Of a stretch of 60,238 bases of DNA, positions 53,828-60,238 are shown one piece after another. Source of the DNA: Anabaena sp. FACHB-1237 (lineage in GTDB: Bacteria; Cyanobacteriota; Cyanobacteriia; Cyanobacteriales; Nostocaceae). Position 1 is the stretch's first letter; the number at the start of each line of letters is the position of its first letter. The stretch covers positions 1 through 60,238 of the forward strand of contig NZ_JACJPV010000026.1 of assembly GCF_014696225.1 (NCBI RefSeq). The letters run 5' to 3'. The notes beneath the pieces were generated by a model. The model had not been told where the DNA came from. It did no database searches and worked only from the letters and a program-made list of their open reading frames with translations. The translations under genes were made by a program, and so were the position numbers.

Positions 53828-53875
53828 TTCCTAGCCGTCAGCAGTCAGTTATCAGTTATCAGCTAAGAATAAAAC

Positions 53876-54022
53876 AGGACTTACGCAACTGGCACATTGG
53901 TAGGGCGTGGTTCGACAAGCGCACTAACCACGTCAGACAGTATAAATCATGTAAATAAACTGATTTTTTATATCTGATGCACCCTACAACAGATTTTTTC
54001 GTGTGACACTTGCGTAAGTCCT
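53876..54022 (+). mobile_element. MITE-like element, family B, copy 6
   Basis: 147 bp, with tips AGGACTTACGCAACTGG and CACTTGCGTAAGTCCT, closely matching 12382-12529. It lies between the convergent DUF892 and fasciclin genes. Confidence 0.75.
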
Positions 54023-54045
54023 ATCAAAAACTGACTACTGACTCC

Positions 54046-54927
54046 TTAAAGACTAGGAGGTAAAATCAAATTATCAATTACATGAATTACCCCATTACTA
54101 CCTTGAACATCTGATTTAATTATTTTTGCATCATTTACTTCTATAACATCTCCATTAACTTTTATACTAATAGGATCTCCTTGTAAACTTTTTATTTCCT
54201 TGGTTAATTCTTGAGCAAGCACTTTTTGAGAAACAACATGATAAGTCAATATCTTCAATAATACTTCTTTATTTTCTGGTTTCAATAAATCTGCTAGTGC
54301 ATCTTTCGGTATTTTATTAAATGCCTCATCTGTAGGTGCAAAAATTGTAAAAGGTCCAGTTCCTTGCAATACATCTTTTAATCCTGATAGTTCTAAGGCT
54401 GTAATTAAGATTTTAAAAGATCCTTGAGAATTAGAATTATCCAACACTATTTTAGATTTTTCCAACACTAGTATTAAATTTCTCTTTTCTTCAGTTTCCA
54501 TTACTGCTGGGGTGGTTCCTGTGGGATTAGTTGCTGGAGATACTTGTGTATTTGTTGGTGTATTTGTTAGTGTATTTACTGGGGTGGTTTCTGTGGGATT
54601 AGTTGCTGGAGATACTTGTGTATTTGTTGGTGTATTTGTTAGTGTATTTGTTGGTGTATTTACTGGGGTGGTTTCTGTGGGATTAGTTGCTGGAGATACT
54701 TGTGTATTTGTTGGTGTATTTACTGGGGTGGTTTCTGAAGCAGGTTCTTTAGTGGGTATGGTTTGAGGAGTCTTTTTTCCTCGATTATAAGGAGGTTCGT
54801 TAAAAATACTTGGGTTAGGATTAATAATTTCCTTAGCTGGTGATGGAACTGGTACTAATAAACTCATTCCTGCTAAAGTTATTATACTAGTAATTTTTCT
54901 CCAAAGTCTGTTGTAGTCAGTTTTCAT
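54046..54927 (-). CDS. Secreted fasciclin-domain protein with a Thr/Pro/Asn repeat linker
   Basis: 293 residues. It has a signal peptide (IITLAGMSLLVPVPSPAKE) and a ~100-residue low-complexity linker built of TNTQVSPATNPTETTPVNTP-type units. The C-terminal fasciclin domain (~155-293) carries LKDVLQGTGPFTIFAPTDEAF, LLKILTYHVVSQKVLAQEL and SNGVIHVIDNLILPP. Fasciclin domains mediate adhesion at the cell surface. The linker units are nearly identical at DNA level (about 54510-54740), so their number is expected to vary between strains. Confidence 0.92.
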   Translation of the reverse strand: MKTDYNRLWRKITSIITLAGMSLLVPVPSPAKEIINPNPSIFNEPPYNRGKKTPQTIPTKEPASETTPVNTPTNTQVSPATNPTETTPVNTPTNTLTNTPTNTQVSPATNPTETTPVNTLTNTPTNTQVSPATNPTGTTPAVMETEEKRNLILVLEKSKIVLDNSNSQGSFKILITALELSGLKDVLQGTGPFTIFAPTDEAFNKIPKDALADLLKPENKEVLLKILTYHVVSQKVLAQELTKEIKSLQGDPISIKVNGDVIEVNDAKIIKSDVQGSNGVIHVIDNLILPPSL

Positions 54928-55369
54928 AAATCTTGTTTATGGTTTATGGTCAGGTTGTATTTTATATTAGTTATGGATTGGTTCACAAATCATAATATGA
55001 AATTTTGATAAATGTTTTGAGATTGATATCTACGTAAATGTTAAGTTTGAATAAAAATAAGGCGTTGCTGAATTGAGGTATGATATGTATTTCCCGCATC
55101 AGCGAAGCGAAGCACTTGCGTTAGACGCAAAGTTTCAAATTTTGAATTTTTCAATTTCATACCTGAGTTCAGCAACGCCAAAAATGATTATTAATTGAAT
55201 TTGTACGTACAAAATGATACAAAATGATTCAGAAAGTCATGATGCTTTCGTTAAATAACTTCCTGTTATAGTAAATTAGAACTAATCAACTGCAATTCAT
55301 AGTAGAATTGGAGAAATTCAGGCTAGAATCATCACATTACCAAGATAAATCAGCAAAGAAGTATCGAAT
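54928..55369. other. Intergenic region between fasciclin and GST-like genes
   Basis: It contains a complete family-C element (55061-55179). No ORF is supported outside it. Promoters for both divergent genes are expected here. Confidence 0.5.
55061..55179 (+). mobile_element. MITE-like element, family C, copy 2
   Basis: 119 bp with tips GGCGTTGCTGAA and TTCAGCAACGCC. Its inverted sequence matches 48275-48392 through most of its length, including TTCAAAATTTGAAACTTTGCG. The flanks AAAAATAA and AAAAATGA agree at 7 of 8 positions, consistent with a decayed 8-bp duplication. Confidence 0.82.
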
Positions 55370-56164
55370 ATGATTGAATTATATCAGTGGGAACTATCAC
55401 AATTTTCTGAAAAAGTCCGCCTGATCCTAGATTATAAAGGATTGGAATACCGTAAAATCGAAGTTACTCCTGGTATTGGCCAGGTAGAATTATTCCGCTT
55501 GACTGGACAGCAAAAAGTACCAGTGATTAAAGATGGTAATAGATATGTTGCAGATTCTACCGCGATCGCTAAATATTTAGATAAGGAATATCCAGATCGT
55601 CCTTTAATTCCTCAAGATCCTAAACAACGGGCTTTAACTCTATTATTAGAAGAATGGGCTGATGAGACTTTCAGTGTTAAAGGTAGAAAAGTTTTATTTG
55701 CTACCATTAGTCAAGATCAAGAGTTCCGTAAATCTCTATTACCTAATGCTACTCCAGATATTTTTAAAAGTTTTCTGGATGTTGTTCCCACAGACTTTTT
55801 CTCAGCGTTGGGTTTTGGTGTAGGTTTTACTCCTGATGTCATCAGTGCAGCCATTACCAGTGTACAAGAAGATTTACAAATGTTTTCTGATTTATTGGCT
55901 AATAACCCCTATTTAACAGGTGATGAACCCACTTTATTAGATTTAACGGTGGCCAGTTTATCCATTTTAATCAAGTTTCCTGATGGTCCCTATTTAGATT
56001 TACCCGCATCTTTACGAGGTAAGGGACTACCAGCTATAGCAGATAATCCTAACAATGAAGCGTTTTTTAATTGGCGCGATGGCCTTTATTCACAATTCAG
56101 AAAACCATTATCCGGTATCACTAGAGCAGTAGATAGTTCACCTCATAGAATTGAAATTGATTAA
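55370..56164 (+). CDS. Glutathione S-transferase-like protein
   Basis: 264 residues. The N-terminal thioredoxin-like domain (1-~78) has YQWELSQFSEKVRLILDYKGL, cis-proline segment QKVPVIKDG and DSTAIAKYLDKEYP. The all-helical C-terminal domain is extended, with NPYLTGDEPTLLDLTVASLS. The catalytic position has Ser (SQFSEK) rather than Cys. The fold is clear. Whether it conjugates glutathione is not. It is monocistronic, followed by a family-A element. Confidence 0.87.
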   Translation: MIELYQWELSQFSEKVRLILDYKGLEYRKIEVTPGIGQVELFRLTGQQKVPVIKDGNRYVADSTAIAKYLDKEYPDRPLIPQDPKQRALTLLLEEWADETFSVKGRKVLFATISQDQEFRKSLLPNATPDIFKSFLDVVPTDFFSALGFGVGFTPDVISAAITSVQEDLQMFSDLLANNPYLTGDEPTLLDLTVASLSILIKFPDGPYLDLPASLRGKGLPAIADNPNNEAFFNWRDGLYSQFRKPLSGITRAVDSSPHRIEID

Positions 56165-56191
56165 AGCTATTATTAGTCAGGAGTCACAAGT

Positions 56192-56295
56192 TAAGCTGTT
56201 GTGCCTTTAACTTGAATAATTAATACAAGCAAGATGCTTGTGCTACTGTAACTTCAGGTTTTTTAATTACACAGTGAGTGCTGCACATTAGCTTA
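56192..56295 (+). mobile_element. MITE-like element, family A, copy 5
   Basis: 104 bp, almost identical to 2062-2165, with both TAAGCT/AGCTTA tips. It sits between the GST-like gene and the HerA-like gene. Confidence 0.75.
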
Positions 56296-56359
56296 GTAAA
56301 ATTATATTACCAGTTATCAATTGTCAATTACCCATTACCAATCACCAATCACCATTATA

Positions 56360-58075
56360 ATGAAAGCCTTACAACCATTAGGTTCAGTAATTGAAGGTTC
56401 TTTAACTGGAGGTTTAGAAGTTAGGTTACATCCTGATATATCCGTAGAAGATATGCGGGTAGGTAAATTTTTAGTCGTTCAAGGGGTGCGATCGCGTTTT
56501 TTCTGTATGCTCACAGATGTATCATTAAGATCATCTAATGCCCGTATTATCGCCAACCCCCCCAATTGGGATGATCATTTCCTTAGGGAAGTCTTAGCTG
56601 GTAGTGGAACCTATGGCATGATTAATTTAGCACTCATGCTTATGTTTACTCCGGAAACTACTGCCACAACCTATTCTCCCATGGATTTTATTCCCTCTAG
56701 CACTGGTTTAGCATCCTTTCAACCCCAAACCAATACCACCATAGAACTATTACCCGTTAAAACCATTCCCAGCCATTTTAGCCAAGTTTATGAAGCTAAT
56801 GAGGATGATTTTCGCAAAGTCTTTGGTTGGGAAGATGATCCTCAACGTAAAAACTTTTCTATCGGTAAACCCTTAGATATGGATGTCCCTGTTTGTATAG
56901 ATTTAAACAGATTTGTAGAACGCAGTAATGGTATTTTTGGTAAATCTGGTACGGGTAAATCTTTTTTAACGCGATTAATTTTAGCTGGTGTGATTAGAAA
57001 AAGTGCTGCTGTAAACTTAATTTTTGATATGCACTCAGAATATGGCTGGGAAGCAGTGGCGGAAGGTAAAAACGTGAATACCGTTAAAGGTTTAAAACAA
57101 TTATTCCCTAAATCAGTGGAAGTATATACACTTGATCGAGACTCTACAAAACGGCGTGGTGTGAGAGATGCACAAGAGTTATATTTAAGTTATGAACAAA
57201 TAGAAATAGAAGATATTAAATTATGTAGTCGTGATTTAGGACTTTCTGAAGCAGCATTAGATAATGCTAATATATTATTTAGTGAATTTGGCAAATCTTG
57301 GATTATTCAATTACTTAACATGAGTAATGAAGATATTGATATGTTCTGTGAGGAAAAACGCGGACATAAAGGTTCTATAATGTCGTTACAACGTAAATTA
57401 TTACGATTAGACAGTTTAAAATATATGCGTGGATCTTGTCCACAGAATTATATTAATAAAATTTTGCAATCTTTAGAAGCTGGTAAAAATGTAGTTGTAG
57501 AGTTTGGTTCGCAATCAAATATGCTTTCTTATATGTTAGTGACAAATATGATTACCAGACGTATTCATGAACATTATGTAAAAAAAGCAGATAAATTTCT
57601 ACAAAGCAAAAATCCTTTAGATCGGCCTACACCATTAATGATTACCATAGAAGAAGCCCATCGTTTTCTTGATCCAGGAGTAGTACAAAGTACAATATTT
57701 GGGACCATAGCTAGAGAACTACGGAAATACTTTGTAACACTTTTGGTAGTTGATCAAAGACCTTCTGGCATAGATAATGAAGTTATGTCTCAAATAGGGA
57801 CTCGTATTACAGCATTATTAAATGATGAAAAGGATATTGATGCAATTTTTACAGGTGTATCTGGTGCAGGAGGTTTACGTTCAGTTTTGGCGAAGTTAGA
57901 TTCTAAACAACAAGCTCTTATTTTAGGTCATGCTGTACCAATGCCTGTAGTAGTGCGTACTCGTCCTTACGATTCGGTTTTTTATACAGAAATAGGTGAT
58001 GTAGCATGGGAAGAAAAGAGTGATGCAGAAGTATTTGCAGCGGCCGAAGTCGCCAAAGCGGATTTAGGTTTTTAG
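56360..58075 (+). CDS. HerA-like ATPase (DUF87 family)
   Basis: 571 residues from the ATG at 56360 (MKALQPLGSVIEGSLTGGLEV). The 13 codons upstream are an ATTACCAATCACC simple repeat and are rejected. The N-terminal part is a HAS-barrel. The ATPase has Walker A GIFGKSGTGKSFLTRL, Walker B PLMITIEEAHRF, the RecA-like VDQRPSGID and a C-terminal AVPMPVVVRTRP. HerA-type hexamers move DNA, in archaea and some bacteria with NurA during end resection. No nurA or SIR2/defence partner is adjacent. The function here is open. Confidence 0.88.
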   Translation: MKALQPLGSVIEGSLTGGLEVRLHPDISVEDMRVGKFLVVQGVRSRFFCMLTDVSLRSSNARIIANPPNWDDHFLREVLAGSGTYGMINLALMLMFTPETTATTYSPMDFIPSSTGLASFQPQTNTTIELLPVKTIPSHFSQVYEANEDDFRKVFGWEDDPQRKNFSIGKPLDMDVPVCIDLNRFVERSNGIFGKSGTGKSFLTRLILAGVIRKSAAVNLIFDMHSEYGWEAVAEGKNVNTVKGLKQLFPKSVEVYTLDRDSTKRRGVRDAQELYLSYEQIEIEDIKLCSRDLGLSEAALDNANILFSEFGKSWIIQLLNMSNEDIDMFCEEKRGHKGSIMSLQRKLLRLDSLKYMRGSCPQNYINKILQSLEAGKNVVVEFGSQSNMLSYMLVTNMITRRIHEHYVKKADKFLQSKNPLDRPTPLMITIEEAHRFLDPGVVQSTIFGTIARELRKYFVTLLVVDQRPSGIDNEVMSQIGTRITALLNDEKDIDAIFTGVSGAGGLRSVLAKLDSKQQALILGHAVPMPVVVRTRPYDSVFYTEIGDVAWEEKSDAEVFAAAEVAKADLGF

Positions 58076-58905
58076 AATTGTGGACTACACCACACTACCC
58101 TATCATGGCTAATAGCTAAAGTTTAGTGAATTAGACTTAAACTAGAAGTTAATAGTTATTTTTAGTTATGTTTATATGAATTTTACTAAGCTGTTGTGCT
58201 TTTAATTTGGATAATAGATGGAAGCAAGATGCTTGCACTACAATAATTTTAGAATTTTAGGTTTTTTAGTTATACAGTGAGTGCTGCACATCAGCTTATT
58301 AAACGCAGGAATTCACTCCTAGTCGGGCTTATTTTGTGTGGCTGACTCCCGACTCCCGACTCCAAAAAATTAACCTTTCGTAACATCCCTCTAAATTAGA
58401 GTACATCTAGTTCGGTTATCCCACTATTGAAAAGCAACATAAGAGGGATTTTTGCCGTCACTATAGATATGTAAAGATAATGTAAGGAGATGACTGGGAA
58501 ATTATAAAGAAATTACGGAAAAATGTTGACTTGTTTTGTAGCCTTATTAAAATACTGATCCTGCCAATTTATCAACTTTACTGTTGACTGATAAATGCGA
58601 CGGGCAATTTTATGAGTTGGTTCTACTCCAGAAACAATCATTTTAGGAAATAACCTGGAACTATAACCTCAAAAAACCTAAGAATAATCTTGCGTAGTCA
58701 TCATATAATTGCAATATCTCACAGAAAACAACCGATAAAAATAAAGGAGATGGCCTTAACAGGAGCTTAAAAAGATAATAATTAATAGTAGATTCCTATA
58801 TTCACTAAATGTCTATAGTTGACTACCAAAATACTCTTGTTAAGATTTTGTTAAAAAAATTATTTATTGTGTTTAAATGTTTAAAGAATAGAGGAAACCG
58901 CACCA
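58076..58905. other. Long intergenic region upstream of the sigma factor
   Basis: 830 bp, with a diverged family-A element at 58187-58298. The remainder is AT-rich with no ORF that I can support. A long regulated leader is usual for group 2 sigma genes. I could not assign a promoter. Confidence 0.5.
58187..58298 (+). mobile_element. MITE-like element, family A, diverged copy
   Basis: About 112 bp, starting TAAGCTGTTGTGCTTTTAA and ending GCACATCAGCTTA. It has several substitutions and an ~8-bp insertion relative to the consensus, so it is older than the other copies. Confidence 0.7.
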
Positions 58906-59901
58906 ATGACTACAATTAACAGTCAAAATAATAATAAAACTGAAAATATCAATGCCAAATTTACGGCTGATATGGTGCGAACCTATCTGCGAGAAATTGG
59001 TCGTGTACCTTTGTTAAGCCGTGAACAGGAGATTATTTACGGTAAACAAGTACAGCAAATGATGGTTTTCTTAGATGCTAAAGAAGCATTAAGTGATAAA
59101 CTGGGTTATGAACCTAGTATAGCAGAGTTGGCTGAAGAAATTAATGAGCCAGAAGCAGAAATTAACAAAGCAATTATCCAAGGTAAACGAGCTAAACAAA
59201 AAATGATTGAGGCTAATTTACGTTTGGTAGTGGCTATTGCTAAAAAATACCAGAAAAGAAATATGGAATTTCTGGACCTAATTCAAGAAGGAACTTTAGG
59301 TTTAGAAAGAGGAGTAGAAAAGTTTGATCCCATGCGGGGGTATAAATTTTCCACCTATGCTTATTGGTGGATCAGACAAGCAATTACAAGAGCGATCGCT
59401 CAACAAGGGCGGACAATTCGCCTGCCAATTCATATTACTGAAAAACTCAACAAAATTAAAAAAGTTCAACGAGAATTATCTCAAAAATTGGGGAGATCAC
59501 CATCTCCCACAGAAATAGCTAAAGAATTAGAATTAGAACCTGCTCAAATTCGTGAGTATCTGAATATGGCGCGTCAACCTGTGTCCTTGGATGTGCGCGT
59601 TGGTGACAACCAAGATACAGAATTACAAGAACTCTTGGAAGATAATGGACCGTCTCCTGAACATTACACCACTCAGGAATTTTTACGAGAGGATCTAAAC
59701 AATATTTTAGCAGAATTAACACCACAACAGCGGGAAGTATTGGCTCTGCGATTTGGTTTAGAAGATGGTCATGAAATGTCACTGGCCAAAGTGGGGGAAA
59801 GGTTAAGTCTAAGTCGGGAACGGGTTCGACAGTTAGAACATCAAGCACTCGCCCATTTACGTCGTCGTCGTGCTAATTTTAGAGAATACGTTGCTAATTA
59901 G
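58906..59901 (+). CDS. RNA polymerase group 2 sigma-70 factor (SigB/C/D-type)
   Basis: 331 residues. It has region 1.2 DMVRTYLREIGRVPLLSREQE, region 2 NLRLVVAIAKKYQKRNMEFLD to YKFSTYAYWWIRQAITRAI, region 3 RLPIHITEKLNKIKKVQREL and region 4 LTPQQREVLALRFGLEDGHEM to LSRERVRQLEHQALAHLRR. The long acidic region 1.1 of the primary SigA is missing. This fits non-essential group 2 factors that respond to light, carbon, nitrogen or stress. The exact letter cannot be assigned. A long upstream region precedes it. Confidence 0.95.
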   Translation: MTTINSQNNNKTENINAKFTADMVRTYLREIGRVPLLSREQEIIYGKQVQQMMVFLDAKEALSDKLGYEPSIAELAEEINEPEAEINKAIIQGKRAKQKMIEANLRLVVAIAKKYQKRNMEFLDLIQEGTLGLERGVEKFDPMRGYKFSTYAYWWIRQAITRAIAQQGRTIRLPIHITEKLNKIKKVQRELSQKLGRSPSPTEIAKELELEPAQIREYLNMARQPVSLDVRVGDNQDTELQELLEDNGPSPEHYTTQEFLREDLNNILAELTPQQREVLALRFGLEDGHEMSLAKVGERLSLSRERVRQLEHQALAHLRRRRANFREYVAN

Positions 59902-59922
59902 AAATACAGCCAATTGCAGGTA

Positions 59923-60032
59923 AATGACATTGGTAGGGTACGTCAGACAGTATAAATCATGTACAGAACCCAATTGTTGATATCTGACGCACCCTACAAC
60001 AGATTTTTTAGTGTGACACTTGCGTAAGTCCT
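59923..60032 (+). mobile_element. MITE-like element, family B, left-truncated copy
   Basis: It starts within the element (GACATTGGTAGGGTACGTCAG) and ends with the intact right tip CACTTGCGTAAGTCCT. It lies 22 bp after the sigma-factor stop and could serve as its 3' hairpin. Confidence 0.65.
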
Positions 60033-60077
60033 ATTTATAATAAATATTTATAATAAAATTTTAAAACTTATCATAAA

Positions 60078-60238
60078 ATGCGATCGCTACTAGAAAATAT
60101 CACTGAGTTAGGAGCAATGATGACTTGGGCATTCTATCAGTTCTCTCTTTCCTCTTGAGCATTTGTGTAACCGTTACGGTTCCAAATTAGTGAGAATAAC
60201 TGAAGAATATACATCAAAGACTTGTACTAAATGCGGTC
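60078..60238 (+). pseudogene. TnpB remnant running off the right edge
   Basis: The frame from ATG 60078 reads MRSLLENITELGAMMTWAFYQF and then stops. A second frame resumes with RYGSKLVRITEEYTSKTCTKCG at the edge, the TnpB RuvC-E and first zinc-ribbon CxxC segment. The two parts are adjacent in intact TnpB (…LTW…Y…TS-TC-CG), so a short deletion and frame change broke this copy. Confidence 0.7.

Noticed and set aside
54512..54766. 84-residue plus-strand Val/Gly repeat frame
   Set aside because: It is the antisense reading of the fasciclin repeat linker.
58440..58530. GTAAGGAGATGAC at 58471 as a small gene start before the sigma factor
   Set aside because: The frame after ATGACTGGG stops within five codons.

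Overview
The window looks like chromosome of a filamentous, probably heterocyst-forming cyanobacterium (Nostocales). The DNA is AT-rich and studded with HIP1 octamers (GCGATCGC). It carries a HetP-like protein, a PatA-like PATAN response regulator, a PedR-like small LuxR regulator and several cyanobacteria-restricted families (DUF3082, DUF3143, MEKHLA). A low-GC Anabaena/Dolichospermum/Aphanizomenon-type genome is my inference. I saw no rRNA or tRNA gene.

Layout. 1-1958: the 3' end of a large secreted cadherin-like/RTX protein. 2510-6473 (minus): a kinase-TPR, PP2C and VWA triad. 7180-9981: a PATAN-receiver regulator and a MalK-type ABC ATPase. 10012-14907 (minus): MEKHLA protein, accD, prepilin peptidase, a small conserved protein and leuB. 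15447-22375: an ABC-2 exporter pair, an acyltransferase, argH, a small basic protein and a NUDIX hydrolase.

22546-40497 is the centrepiece, a complete type I-D CRISPR-Cas locus. A divergent WYL regulator faces a consensus-like promoter (TTGTCA-17 bp-TATTAT) flanked by inverted TGTCCGT boxes. The operon runs DUF433/DUF5615 toxin-antitoxin-like pair, cas3', a cargo segment, cas10d (csc3), a PD-(D/E)XK-like protein, csc2, csc1, cas6, cas4, cas1, cas2. The cargo segment holds two degenerate CRISPR repeats on the antisense strand, a small winged-helix protein, a DUF433 remnant and a truncated DUF1016 gene. A leader with a perfect TTGACA-17 bp-TATAAT promoter then drives an array of 43 repeats and 42 spacers. 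The toxin-antitoxin-like genes sit 5 bp ahead of cas3' and the degenerate mini-array lies just after it. Together they make this locus the best candidate here for a CRISPR-linked addiction or self-regulatory arrangement.

40827-48968 holds housekeeping and developmental genes: rsmA-ispE-DUF3082, an AraC-type response regulator (minus), a HetP-like gene, a divergent trpC paralogue, a dTDP-glucose dehydratase/glycosyltransferase pair (minus) and a PedR-like regulator (minus). 48969-50258 is a gene graveyard with a doubly frameshifted secreted-protein gene and a TnpB tail. 50259-59901 holds a CtpA-type protease, DUF3143 and J-domain proteins, a methyltransferase fragment, a ferritin-like DUF892 protein, a fasciclin protein, a GST-like protein, a HerA-like ATPase and a group 2 sigma factor. 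The window ends in a second TnpB remnant.

Intergenic space is dominated by at least four families of 100-150 bp elements with terminal inverted repeats and no coding capacity (MITE-like, called A-D below). It also holds a family of 33-nt perfect palindromes in which paired substitutions keep the stem. One family-C element has inserted into a family-B element with an 8-bp target duplication, which gives a relative age. Several track-length reading frames start inside these elements, so true starts were moved downstream for leuB, the glycosyltransferase, cas1, cas2, HerA and others.
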